From the NCBI GenBank assembly GCA_945878355.1, contig CAMCTC010000094.1, positions 1 through 17,544 of the forward strand: a stretch of 17,544 bases of DNA. Direction: 5' to 3'. Both the position numbers and the translations under genes were made by a program. Positions within the stretch are counted from its first letter, which is position 1. Every line of letters begins with the position of its first letter. The DNA is from Bordetella parapertussis. Its GTDB lineage: Bacteria > Pseudomonadota > Gammaproteobacteria > Burkholderiales > Burkholderiaceae_C. Below are positions 1 to 14,346 of this stretch, piece by piece. The notes beneath the pieces were generated by a model. That model was not told the origin of the DNA, made no database searches, and saw nothing but the letters and a program-made list of their open reading frames with translations.

Positions 1-660
<660 letters not shown>

Positions 661-687
661 TATCGAGTTGTAATGGGTTCGAGCTGC

Positions 688-763
688 AGGGGCATAGCTC
701 AATTGGCAGAGCGTCGGTCTCCAAAACCGAAGGTTGGGGGTTCGATTCCCTCTGCCCCTGCCA
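688..763 (+). tRNA. tRNA-Trp (anticodon CCA)
   Basis: The 76-base cloverleaf folds completely. The acceptor stem pairs AGGGGCA (688-694) with TGCCCCT (753-759), followed by discriminator G760 and an encoded CCA at 761-763. The D stem is GCTC/GAGC (697-700/709-712). The anticodon stem is TCGGT/ACCGA with loop CTCCAAA and anticodon CCA at 721-723. The T arm is GGGGG, TTCGATT, CCCTC (736-752). It sits between tuf and secE with no visible promoter of its own, so it is probably processed from the tuf transcript. Confidence 0.98.
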
Positions 764-781
764 AGCACGAACCACACTGAG

Positions 782-871
782 CGCGACTGGTAACAAAGTC
801 GCGACAGATTCCAGGCCCGACCAGGCTAGGCCCGCAGGCTGACAACAGCCCGGCGGGCTTTGCTGCTGTTG
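782..871 (+). promoter_or_regulatory. Structured secE leader with a weak terminator-like hairpin
   Basis: The 170 bases between tRNA-Trp and secE hold two clear inverted repeats. CGCGACT/AGTCGCG (782-788/797-803) has an 8-base loop. CAACAGC/GCTGTTG (843-849/865-871) encloses AGCCC-ggc-GGGCT (847-859), which is followed by only three T residues. The second could be a weak attenuator or simply a tRNA 3' processing and stability element. GCCCGC at 830-835 can pair instead with GCGGGC at 853-858. I see no convincing sigma-70 promoter here. Confidence 0.4.
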
Positions 872-933
872 GGTGCACCCGGCGCAAACCGGCACTTTGG
901 GCCGCGGCGCAGAGGGCGTAAGAGACGAAAGAA

Positions 934-1320
934 ATGGCCACCAATACTCAAGTCGAGACGGTTTCTACAGGCGCGGACAAAGCCAAGCTGGCTGCGGCCG
1001 TGGTCTTGCTCGTGGCAGCCGTGACCGCGTACTACCTGCTGGGCAAGCAGGACTTGTGGCTGCGCGTGCTGGCGCTGCTGTTGCTGTTGGCTGGCGCCGT
1101 GGCCATGTTCTTCACGTCGGAGTCGGGTCGGCAGTTGATTGCATTCGGCCGCGACTCGGTCCGCGAGACTCGCAAAGTCGTCTGGCCCGCACGCAAGGAA
1201 GCGATGCAGATGACAGGTTACGTGTTTGCATTTGCCATCGCGATGGCGCTGTTCCTGTTCCTGACTGACAAGACGCTGGAATGGGTGCTGTATGACCTGG
1301 TTCTCGGCTGGAAGCGCTAA
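934..1320 (+). CDS. secE: Preprotein translocase subunit SecE
   Basis: SecE is the small essential membrane subunit of the SecYEG export channel; it clamps SecY in the inner membrane. The 128-residue product has the long, three-span form known from E. coli: predicted membrane segments at about residues 18-36, 41-61 and 95-124, with the conserved amphipathic stretch VRETRKVVWPARKEA at 76-90 just before the last span, which is the hallmark of the family. The ATG at 934 follows a purine-rich stretch (AGAGACGAAAGAA). It lies 12 bases upstream of nusG, the usual secE-nusG pair, and the two are presumably cotranslated from one mRNA. A longer reading in another frame starting at 873 has no family resemblance and was discarded. 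Confidence 0.97.
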   Translation: MATNTQVETVSTGADKAKLAAAVVLLVAAVTAYYLLGKQDLWLRVLALLLLLAGAVAMFFTSESGRQLIAFGRDSVRETRKVVWPARKEAMQMTGYVFAFAIAMALFLFLTDKTLEWVLYDLVLGWKR

Positions 1321-1332
1321 GAGGAAGATGCA

Positions 1333-1923
1333 ATGAGCGAACTGATTCCCGAAACTGCTGCAGTGCCCGAAGCGCCAGTTGCCACTGGCTTGCCGCTGCG
1401 CTGGTATGTGGTCCATGCCTACTCGGGCATGGAAAAGGCCGTCGAGCGCAATATCCGCGAGCGCATCGAGCGTGCCGGTATGCACGACAAGTTCGGTCGC
1501 ATCCTGGTGCCCACCGAAGAAGTCATTGAACTCAAGAACGGTAAGAAGTCGGTCACTGAGCGGCGTTTCTTCCCGGGCTATGTGCTGGTCGAGATGTCGA
1601 TGGACGACGAGTCCTGGCACCTGGTCAAGCACACCAGCAAGGTCACTGGTTTTGTCGGTGGTGCGAAGAACCGGCCAGCGCCGATTTCCGAAGCCGAGGT
1701 GATGAAGATCGTCAACCAGATGCAGGAAGGTCTGGAGAAGCCGCGGCCCAAGGTCGAATGGCAGGTCGGCGAGCTGGTGCGGGTCAAGGAAGGCCCGTTC
1801 ACCGATTTCAATGGCGCGGTCGAAGACGTCAATTACGAGAAGTCCAAGGTCAAGGTCTCGGTCACGATTTTCGGGCGTGCCACGGGCGTCGAACTGGATT
1901 TCGCACAGGTCGAGAAGATCTGA
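1333..1923 (+). CDS. nusG: Transcription termination/antitermination protein NusG
   Basis: NusG binds RNA polymerase through its NGN domain and contacts either ribosomal S10 or Rho through its KOW domain, so it couples transcription to translation or to termination. The 196-residue product shows the NGN domain at about 22-125 ([48 protein letters not shown]) and the KOW domain at about 145-196 ([35 protein letters not shown]). It is about 15 residues longer than E. coli NusG (181) because of an unstructured N-terminal tail before the NGN domain. The ATG at 1333 is preceded by a good ribosome binding site, AGAGGAAG, that overlaps the secE stop. An ATG at 1328 is out of frame. Confidence 0.98.
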   Translation: MSELIPETAAVPEAPVATGLPLRWYVVHAYSGMEKAVERNIRERIERAGMHDKFGRILVPTEEVIELKNGKKSVTERRFFPGYVLVEMSMDDESWHLVKHTSKVTGFVGGAKNRPAPISEAEVMKIVNQMQEGLEKPRPKVEWQVGELVRVKEGPFTDFNGAVEDVNYEKSKVKVSVTIFGRATGVELDFAQVEKI

Positions 1924-1988
1924 TCAGAAGTTGTTTGTCTCAGTGCGCTGTCACAGCCCCGGCGCGCTGCAAGTATCAAAGGGCTGAA

Positions 1989-2031
1989 GTGCGGGGAGCT
2001 GCGTGAGCCTCAGGCTCACAGGCGTTTGCAC
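1989..2031 (+). promoter_or_regulatory. Candidate L1 repressor-binding leader of rplK
   Basis: The 124-base nusG-rplK spacer contains a perfect hairpin, GTGAGCC-TCA-GGCTCAC (2003-2019), enclosed by an outer GTGC/GCAC pairing (1989-1992/2028-2031). The asymmetric internal loop has GGGGAGCTGC on one side and AGGCGTTT on the other. In E. coli, L1 represses the rplK-rplA mRNA by binding a leader that mimics its 23S rRNA site, two stems around an asymmetric purine-rich loop. Position and shape fit, but assignment to L1 is inference. A further possible stem is CAGCCC/GGGCTG (1954-1959/1981-1986). Confidence 0.45.
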
Positions 2032-2047
2032 CCGATAAGGAGCCATC

Positions 2048-2479
2048 ATGGCAAAGAAAATCGTCGGCTTTATCAAGCTGCAAGTACCAGCGGGCAAGGC
2101 CAATCCTTCGCCCCCGATCGGCCCGGCGCTCGGCCAGCGCGGTCTGAACATCATGGAGTTCTGCAAGGCGTTCAACGCCCAGACCCAGGGCATCGAGCCT
2201 GGTCTGAAGCTGCCCGTGGTGATCACCGCCTATGCTGACAAGTCCTTCACGTTCATCCTGAAGTCGCCGCCAGCCAGCGTGCTGCTGAAGAAAGCCGTCA
2301 AGATCGACAAGGGCTCCGGCCGCCCGCACCTGGAGAAGGTCGGCAAGATCACTCGCGCCCAGCTCGAAGAGATCGCCAAGATCAAGATCAAGGATCTGAC
2401 CGGCGCCGACATGGATGCCGCCGTGCGCACGATCGCAGGTTCCGCCCGCTCGATGGGCATCACGGTCGAAGGGGTCTGA
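2048..2479 (+). CDS. rplK: 50S ribosomal protein L11
   Basis: L11 binds the GTPase-associated region of 23S rRNA at the base of the L7/L12 stalk, takes part in factor-dependent GTP hydrolysis and is needed for RelA activation on stalled ribosomes. The 143-residue product matches the family length (142 in E. coli). The N-terminal domain has the conserved proline-rich segment around residues 15-35 ([17 protein letters not shown], then [16 protein letters not shown]), which is the thiostrepton-contact region, and the C-terminal rRNA-binding domain has [15 protein letters not shown] and [17 protein letters not shown]. The ATG at 2048 follows AAGGAG at 2037-2042 with ideal spacing. Only one base separates its stop from the rplA start, so the two are translationally coupled. 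Confidence 0.99.
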   Translation: MAKKIVGFIKLQVPAGKANPSPPIGPALGQRGLNIMEFCKAFNAQTQGIEPGLKLPVVITAYADKSFTFILKSPPASVLLKKAVKIDKGSGRPHLEKVGKITRAQLEEIAKIKIKDLTGADMDAAVRTIAGSARSMGITVEGV

Positions 2480-2480
2480 C

Positions 2481-3182
2481 ATGTCCAAGCTCACCAAGCG
2501 CCAAAAAGCCGCTGTCGGCAAAGTCGACTCGCTCAAGCTCTACACCTTTGACGATGCGATCGCGATCGTCAAGGACTGTGCCCTCGCGAAGTTCGATGAA
2601 TCCATCGACGTGGCGGTGCAACTCGGCATTGATGCCAAGAAGTCTGACCAGGTCGTTCGCGGCGCAGTTGTGCTGCCCAATGGCACTGGCAAGACCAAGC
2701 GCGTGGCCGTCTTTGCCCAAGGCGCCAAGGCTGATGAAGCCCGCGCCGCCGGCGCCGACATCGTCGGCATGGATGACCTGGCTGCCGACATCAAGGCCGG
2801 CAAGATGGACTTCGATGTCGTGATCGCTTCACCTGACACGATGCGAGTCGTCGGCACCTTGGGCCAGATCCTGGGCCCGCGCGGCCTGATGCCCAATCCG
2901 AAGGTCGGTACCGTCACCCCTGACGTCGCCACTGCGGTGCGCAACGCCAAGGCGGGTCAAGTTCAGTTCCGTGTCGACAAGGGCGGCATCATCCACGGCA
3001 CCATCGGTCGTCGCTCGTTCGACAGCGACAAGCTCAAGGGCAACCTCGCGGCCTTGCTGGATGCGCTGAGCAAGGCCAAGCCGGCCTCGAGCAAAGGCGT
3101 TTACCTGCGCAAGCTCGCGGTGTCCTCGACCATGGGTGTGGGTGTTCGCGTCGACATGCAGTCGATGACCGCCGGCACCTGA
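2481..3182 (+). CDS. rplA: 50S ribosomal protein L1
   Basis: L1 forms the mobile stalk at the E site, helps release deacylated tRNA and in E. coli represses its own rplK-rplA mRNA. The 233-residue product starts [10 protein letters not shown] at the ATG at 2481, directly after the rplK stop, with AAGGGG (2469-2474) as ribosome binding site. An in-frame upstream ATG at 2415 lies inside rplK and adds 22 residues with no family likeness, so it was rejected. Family signatures include [12 protein letters not shown], the domain II region from [11 protein letters not shown] to [27 protein letters not shown] (about residues 78-155), and the C-terminal [21 protein letters not shown]. Length agrees with the family (234 in E. 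coli). Confidence 0.98.
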   Translation: MSKLTKRQKAAVGKVDSLKLYTFDDAIAIVKDCALAKFDESIDVAVQLGIDAKKSDQVVRGAVVLPNGTGKTKRVAVFAQGAKADEARAAGADIVGMDDLAADIKAGKMDFDVVIASPDTMRVVGTLGQILGPRGLMPNPKVGTVTPDVATAVRNAKAGQVQFRVDKGGIIHGTIGRRSFDSDKLKGNLAALLDALSKAKPASSKGVYLRKLAVSSTMGVGVRVDMQSMTAGT

Positions 3183-3189
3183 CGCATCA

Positions 3190-3222
3190 AGGCCTATCGC
3201 GCCGGTCTAGCGCGAAGGGCCT
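3190..3222 (+). promoter_or_regulatory. Long hairpin just after rplA
   Basis: AGGCC (3190-3194) pairs with GGCCT (3218-3222) and TCGCGC (3197-3202) with GCGCGA (3210-3215), separated by a 2x2 internal loop and closed by a 7-base loop. No T-run follows, so it is not a standard intrinsic terminator. It may stabilise the 3' end of rplK-rplA mRNA or act in processing between rplA and rplJ. Confidence 0.4.
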
Positions 3223-3269
3223 GAAGTTTGGTGGGCCGCCTCGGTGCAAACCGGCGTCGGGCCATCCAA

Positions 3270-3353
3270 GACCGCTGGCGAGGCCTGACGGCTTCTTAAT
3301 CGATCCGCTGTCGTCGAGAGACGATGCCGGATTTGCCAGCGCAGATGGCGGTC
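3270..3353 (+). promoter_or_regulatory. L10 ribosomal protein leader (autoregulatory RNA)
   Basis: This lies in the 317-base rplA-rplJ spacer. The base helix GACCGC/GCGGTC (3270-3275/3348-3353) is followed by TGGCGA/TTGCCA (3276-3281/3333-3338, one G-U pair), leaving GCGCAGATG unpaired on the 3' side. Inside are a stem GACGGC/GCTGTC (3287-3292/3307-3312, loop with CTTAATCGA) and TCGTC-GAGA-GACGA (3311-3324), which share two bases and so compete or rearrange. The overall form, one-sided bulge and the phrase CCAAGACCGCTGG match the known L10 leader, where L10 with L7/L12 dimers represses rplJ-rplL translation. The pairing is seen; the protein partner is from family knowledge. Confidence 0.8.
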
Positions 3354-3373
3354 CCGCCTGAAGGAATCGGTGT

Positions 3374-3463
3374 TCGAGGTGCAAGCCTCGAGTGTCCTGA
3401 TGCCAGAAGGTTTGGTCGCTGCAACCCCGGTGCGCCGGAGGGCGGATGTGGACAAGTTCCACA
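3374..3463 (+). promoter_or_regulatory. Two more hairpins in the rplJ leader
   Basis: Downstream of the L10 leader core are TCGAGG-tgcaag-CCTCGA (3374-3391) and TGTGGA-caagt-TCCACA (3447-3463), both perfect 6-bp stems. They fill the stretch between the regulatory RNA and the rplJ ribosome binding site, and could take part in making that site accessible or hidden. Nothing in the stretch resembles a terminator. Confidence 0.4.
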
Positions 3464-3486
3464 GCGGCTCGAAGGCGCGATTTTGT

Positions 3487-3492
3487 GAGGAG
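3487..3492 (+). promoter_or_regulatory. Ribosome binding site that fixes the TTG start of rplJ
   Basis: GAGGAG ends 7 bases before TTG at 3500-3502. No ATG or GTG is available at the correct N-terminus of L10, so this site selects the TTG. Confidence 0.85.
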
Positions 3493-3499
3493 CAGACCT

Positions 3500-4042
3500 T
3501 TGAGTCTCAATCGCAACGAGAAGGCAGCCGTGGTCGCGGACGTGTCGGCGCAAGCCGCCAAGTCCCAGACCCTCGCGCTGGCCGAGTACCGTGGCCTCAC
3601 CGTTGAACACCTGGACAAGCTGCGTCGCGACGCGCGTGAGAAGGGCGTGTATCTTCATGTATTGAAGAACTCGCTCGCTCGCCGCGCTGTGGCCGGTACC
3701 CCGTTCGAGGTGGCATCGGAGAGCATGGCAGGTCCGCTGATCTATGGCTTTTCAGCAGACGCTGTCGCCGCGGCCAAGGTCATCGCTGACTTTGCCAAGA
3801 GCAACGACAAGTTGGTCATCATCGGCGGCGCTTACGCCGGCAAGGCGCTGGACGCCAATGGGGTGAAAGCCCTGGCAGCCATCCCGAGCCGAGAAGTGCT
3901 GATCTCCCAGGTCGCCGGCCTGCTCAAGTCGCCTATTCAGCGATTTGCAGCGGTGCTGGCAGCACTGGTGGAAAAGAACGCCCCTGCGGCTGAAGCGGTT
4001 GTTGAAGCGGCCCCTGCCGCTGAAGCGCCAGCTGCCGCCTGA
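3500..4042 (+). CDS. rplJ: 50S ribosomal protein L10 (TTG start)
   Basis: L10 anchors the L7/L12 dimers to the ribosome and, with them, represses its own mRNA. Translation is assigned to TTG at 3500, giving 180 residues beginning [19 protein letters not shown], the usual family N-terminus. The reading frame is open upstream to a GTG or ATG-like start near 3446, but that 18-residue extension runs through leader structure and resembles nothing. The rRNA-binding globular domain is visible at about 1-135 ([36 protein letters not shown]), followed by the helix that binds L12 dimers (about 136-160). It ends in an Ala/Glu/Pro-rich tail that makes it longer than E. coli L10 (165). The non-ATG start may help limit initiation in favour of repression. 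Confidence 0.96.
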   Translation: MSLNRNEKAAVVADVSAQAAKSQTLALAEYRGLTVEHLDKLRRDAREKGVYLHVLKNSLARRAVAGTPFEVASESMAGPLIYGFSADAVAAAKVIADFAKSNDKLVIIGGAYAGKALDANGVKALAAIPSREVLISQVAGLLKSPIQRFAAVLAALVEKNAPAAEAVVEAAPAAEAPAAA

Positions 4043-4092
4043 TTGATCACAAGTACCACGATCCAAACCAACTCCTGAATCGAGAAAACCCA

Positions 4093-4470
4093 ATGGCATT
4101 CGATAAAGACGCATTCCTGACCGCCATGGACAGCATGTCCGTGATGGAACTCAACGACCTGGTCAAGGCCATCGAAGAGAAGTTCGGCGTGTCCGCCGCA
4201 TCCATGGCGGCTCCGGCCGCCGGTGGTGGCGGTGGCGCAGCCGCAGTGGTTGAAGAGCAGACCGAATTCAACGTCATGCTGCTCGAAGCCGGCGCCCAAA
4301 AAGTGCAGGTCATCAAGGCCGTGCGCGAACTCACAGGCCTGGGCCTGAAGGAAGCCAAGGACTTGGTCGACGGCGCTCCGAAGGCTGTCAAGGAAGCGAT
4401 TTCCAAGGCAGATGCCGACGCGGCACTCAAGAAGCTGCTCGAAGCCGGCGCCAAGGCCGAGATCAAGTAA
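4093..4470 (+). CDS. rplL: 50S ribosomal protein L7/L12
   Basis: L7/L12 is the multi-copy acidic stalk protein that recruits and stimulates translational GTPases. The 125-residue product has the N-terminal dimerisation and L10-binding helices (about 1-33, [26 protein letters not shown]), a flexible hinge rich in Ala and Gly with five consecutive glycines (about 40-55), and the C-terminal factor-binding domain from about residue 57 ([37 protein letters not shown]). Only a modest GAGA-type ribosome binding site precedes the ATG at 4093, which is notable for a protein needed at several copies per L10. The gene lies 50 bases after rplJ in the same transcript and is followed by a terminator/attenuator. 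Confidence 0.99.
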   Translation: MAFDKDAFLTAMDSMSVMELNDLVKAIEEKFGVSAASMAAPAAGGGGGAAAVVEEQTEFNVMLLEAGAQKVQVIKAVRELTGLGLKEAKDLVDGAPKAVKEAISKADADAALKKLLEAGAKAEIK

Positions 4471-4471
4471 T

Positions 4472-4487
4472 CCTGCGTCATCGCAGG
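4472..4487 (+). promoter_or_regulatory. Hairpin abutting the rplL-rpoB attenuator
   Basis: CCTGCG-TCAT-CGCAGG forms a 6-bp stem directly after the rplL stop. Its last G (4487) is also the first base of the terminator stem, so the two structures touch and compete for one base. Confidence 0.5.
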
Positions 4488-4521
4488 GCTGGCAAGCGCC
4501 TTCGGGGCCTGCCAGCCTTTT
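4487..4521 (+). terminator. Intrinsic terminator/attenuator between rplL and rpoB
   Basis: GGCTGGCA (4487-4494) pairs perfectly with TGCCAGCC (4510-4517), followed by TTTT (4518-4521). The interior GCGCCTTCGGGGCC can extend the stem. rpoB and rpoC have no obvious promoter of their own downstream, so read-through must occur. In E. coli a partial terminator at the same place makes rpoBC transcription lower than that of the ribosomal protein genes, and the same role is inferred here. Confidence 0.8.
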
Positions 4522-4548
4522 GCAATTCAGGGCTTAGGCCCTGGAGAC

Positions 4549-4656
4549 CACTTGAGAACGCCATCCGGGGTATCCTGTAGGGCTTTCTCAAGTGTTCTCT
4601 GAACCGACTGCAGAGAACCAGTTTGGTCGGACTTCGGTGCAATGCCGGAGTTGTCC
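4549..4656 (+). promoter_or_regulatory. Multi-hairpin rpoB leader, upstream part
   Basis: Three inverted repeats lie in tandem: CACTTGAGAA/TTCTCAAGTG (4549-4558/4585-4594, 10 bp, 26-base loop), GTTCTCTG/CAGAGAAC (4594-4601/4611-4618, 8 bp, 9-base loop) and ACTTCGG/CCGGAGT (4631-4637/4645-4651, one G-U). The first two share G4594 and related arm sequences: GAGAAC (4554-4559) can pair with GTTCTC (4594-4599), so alternative folds exist. The role is unknown. Confidence 0.5.
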
Positions 4657-4662
4657 GCCAGC

Positions 4663-4680
4663 GGCTGGTAGTGGCCAGCC
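4663..4680 (+). promoter_or_regulatory. Hairpin in the rpoB leader
   Basis: GGCTGG-tagtgg-CCAGCC is a perfect 6-bp stem. The arms repeat the core of the upstream attenuator stem. No T-run follows. Confidence 0.4.
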
Positions 4681-4746
4681 ACCAAGCTTCGGGCCGTCCC
4701 CCTCAATTTGATGAGATGACGTGCGCCCGGTGCCAGTCGCCGCCGA

Positions 4747-4774
4747 GACGTCAACCCGGGCCCTGGTTGATGTC
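4747..4774 (+). promoter_or_regulatory. Hairpin immediately before the rpoB ribosome binding site
   Basis: GACGTCAACC (4747-4756) pairs with GGTTGATGTC (4765-4774) over 10 bp with one G-U and an 8-base loop. The ribosome binding site (ACGGAG, 4781-4786) begins 6 bases later and rpoB starts at 4792. The ACGTCA in the left arm (4748-4753) could instead pair with TGACGT at 4717-4722. Translational control of rpoB is known in E. coli, but whether this hairpin serves it is inference. Confidence 0.5.
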
Positions 4775-4791
4775 ATCGAAACGGAGTATCT

Positions 4792-8913
<4,122 letters not shown>

Positions 8914-8933
8914 AACAGGCACAGGAGAGAAAT

Positions 8934-13157
<4,224 letters not shown>

Positions 13158-13163
13158 TGTCTG

Positions 13164-13186
13164 GGCGGTTGCCGAGAGCAACCGCC
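13164..13186 (+). terminator. First hairpin after rpoC
   Basis: GGCGGTTGC-CGAGA-GCAACCGCC is a perfect 9-bp stem seven bases after the rpoC stop. No T-run follows, so it probably protects the mRNA 3' end or assists the terminator just downstream. Confidence 0.55.
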
Positions 13187-13197
13187 TCATCGACCCC

Positions 13198-13219
13198 AGG
13201 CGGCTCAGGCCGCCTTTTT
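13198..13219 (+). terminator. Intrinsic terminator of the rpoBC operon
   Basis: AGGCGGC-TCAG-GCCGCCT (13198-13215) is a perfect 7-bp GC-rich stem running directly into a five-T run (13215-13219). On the opposite strand it is not followed by a T-run, so it serves rpoC but not the converging PIN gene, whose stop codon begins at the last T. Confidence 0.9.
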
Positions 13220-13677
13220 CACGCCCGTGTCTCAGCGGCGCTATCACCGATCCCTGGCCAAAGCGCGGGTGTTGTGATGCGGACGCCACGCGCAAGCGCT
13301 GGTCTGGCCAGGTCAAGCAGCGCGCGATCGCGGCTGAACAACCAGGCCGCGGCCGTTGAACAAGCCAAGTCGATGAACATCTGATCGTCAGGATCTGCAC
13401 AGATGGGTGCAGGATCATCCACGCCCGGCGGTACTGGCATCAGGCAGCAATACTTGCGCACGCATGCCAGCGCAGTCGCGGGATCGGGGCAGTGTTTGGC
13501 AATCACCGGGCGCAACAGCACCTCGGTCAGCTCGGCGAGCATGGACTGCGTCGCCACCCAGCGCAGCTGTCCTGAGACCAGGCATTGGCCCAAGCTGCGC
13601 GAGCGCGGATCGTCGAAAACCAGCCAGTCCAGCACCACATTGGTGTCGAGAACGGCCAACAAAGGCAAATTTTCCAA
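13219..13677 (-). CDS. PIN-domain protein, putative ribonuclease (orphan toxin-like)
   Basis: PIN domains are metal-dependent single-strand ribonucleases, often toxins of toxin-antitoxin pairs. The 152-residue product covers one PIN domain and little else. The acidic active-site set is intact: Asp11 ([13 protein letters not shown]), Glu49 ([12 protein letters not shown]), Asp95/Asp97/Asp98 ([13 protein letters not shown]) and Asp117 ([11 protein letters not shown]). This arrangement resembles the family annotated as putative toxin-antitoxin toxin component, PIN family. The start is uncertain: the longest frame opens at TTG (13677) without a good ribosome binding site, and in-frame TTG codons at residues 4, 6 and 7 are alternatives. 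No ATG is available upstream. It faces rpoC tail-to-tail and is divergent from rpsL. I see no antitoxin-like gene on either side, so a toxin role is only a family-based possibility. Confidence 0.85.
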   Translation of the reverse strand: MENLPLLAVLDTNVVLDWLVFDDPRSRSLGQCLVSGQLRWVATQSMLAELTEVLLRPVIAKHCPDPATALACVRKYCCLMPVPPGVDDPAPICADPDDQMFIDLACSTAAAWLFSRDRALLDLARPALARGVRITTPALWPGIGDSAAETRA

Positions 13678-13710
13678 AGCAACACCAAAGGTAAAACGAT
13701 TTCGTTGGGA

Positions 13711-13739
13711 GCAACACTTGCCCGAAGAGGCAGTGTTGC
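13711..13739. promoter_or_regulatory. Inverted repeat over the rpsL promoter
   Basis: GCAACACT (13711-13718) and AGTGTTGC (13732-13739) are a perfect 8-bp inverted repeat around a 13-base centre. The centre itself can pair TGCC with GGCA if one T is bulged. The repeat spans the -35 element and nearly all of the spacer, and lies upstream of the transcription start, so it would act as DNA rather than RNA for rpsL. A regulator or nucleoid-protein site is possible; none is identified. Confidence 0.5.
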
Positions 13740-13746
13740 ATATAAT
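13718..13746 (+). promoter_or_regulatory. Sigma-70-type promoter of the str operon (rpsL-rpsG-fusA-tuf)
   Basis: The -35 element TTGCCC (13718-13723) and a perfect consensus -10 TATAAT (13741-13746) are separated by 17 bases. The start is expected near 13753. The bases after the -10 (GGAAGGC) are G/C-rich, as in many growth-rate-controlled promoters. The A/T-rich stretch upstream (13693-13706) could act as an UP element. This gives a leader of about 170 bases before rpsL. Confidence 0.8.
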
Positions 13747-13768
13747 GGAAGGCTTTTCGGCATTTCAT

Positions 13769-13813
13769 GCGCTCGCATCGCTCGAGCGCCCAGTAGTCAA
13801 GATGCTTGCATCT
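13769..13813 (+). promoter_or_regulatory. Hairpins in the rpsL 5' leader
   Basis: GCGCTCG-catcgct-CGAGCGC (13769-13789) is a 7-bp stem, and AGATGC-TT-GCATCT (13800-13813) is a near-perfect palindrome. Both lie within the predicted leader. No T-run follows either. The rest of the leader up to 13924 shows nothing further that I can assign. Confidence 0.4.
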
Positions 13814-13924
13814 GGCGTCGTGTCCTGCGCAGTGGCAGGTCCCGGCGCCGTTTGCGCTTCAGGCTCTGGGCTCTGGTGCGGCGGCCTGCCGGAATGCGTG
13901 ACTTCAAACGGGAACAAGTTACTT

Positions 13925-14302
13925 ATGCCAACCATCAACCAGCTCGTACGCCACGGCCGTGAGGTCGAAGTCGTCAAGAGCAAATCGCCTGCGATGCAGA
14001 ACTGCCCGCAGCGGCGCGGTGTCTGCACTCGCGTCTACACCACAACGCCCAAGAAGCCGAACTCGGCGCTGCGGAAAGTCGCCAAAGTGCGTCTGACCAA
14101 CGGCTTCGAGATCATCTCCTACATCGGCGGTGAGGGTCACAATCTGCAAGAGCACAGCGTCGTGCTGGTGCGCGGCGGGCGGGTCAAGGACTTGCCTGGC
14201 GTTCGCTACCACATCGTGCGCGGCTCGCTGGACTTGCAAGGTGTCAAGGACCGTCGCCAGTCGCGGTCGAAGTACGGCGCCAAGCGGCCCAAGAAGGCCT
14301 GA
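13925..14302 (+). CDS. rpsL: 30S ribosomal protein S12
   Basis: S12 sits at the decoding centre of the small subunit and controls accuracy; its mutations give streptomycin resistance. The 125-residue product (124 in E. coli) begins [12 protein letters not shown] at the ATG at 13925. The frame is open far upstream to 13403, but that extension crosses the promoter and the antisense PIN gene, so it is not real. The conserved loop [20 protein letters not shown] contains Lys43, and [13 protein letters not shown] contains Lys88, both the sensitive-type residues. Asp89 is the equivalent of the residue methylthiolated in E. coli. The ribosome binding site is weak (GGAA at 13911-13914). It is the first gene of the str operon. 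Confidence 0.99.
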   Translation: MPTINQLVRHGREVEVVKSKSPAMQNCPQRRGVCTRVYTTTPKKPNSALRKVAKVRLTNGFEIISYIGGEGHNLQEHSVVLVRGGRVKDLPGVRYHIVRGSLDLQGVKDRRQSRSKYGAKRPKKA

Positions 14303-14346
14303 TCGCCTTCGGGTCCGTGTTGATCTGATCACCCGGCCCCGAGAAA

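Noticed and set aside
4552..4580. TTGAGA with TATCCT as an rpoB promoter
   Set aside because: The spacing is only 13 bases, and no -10-like hexamer lies 16-18 bases downstream.
4487..4680. CCAGCC at 4675-4680 or GGCTGG at 4663-4668 as an antiterminator partner of the attenuator stem
   Set aside because: The partner is transcribed after the terminator, so it cannot influence the termination decision in the usual way.
13415..13778. Minus-strand open frames overlapping the 5' end of the PIN gene, considered as an antitoxin
   Set aside because: They are out-of-frame readings of the PIN gene and the rpsL promoter. They have Cys/Trp-rich compositions unlike known antitoxins and no ribosome binding site.
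13403..13924. N-terminal extension of rpsL giving a 299-residue protein
   Set aside because: The extension crosses the PIN gene antisense and the rpsL promoter. The standard S12 N-terminus starts at 13925.
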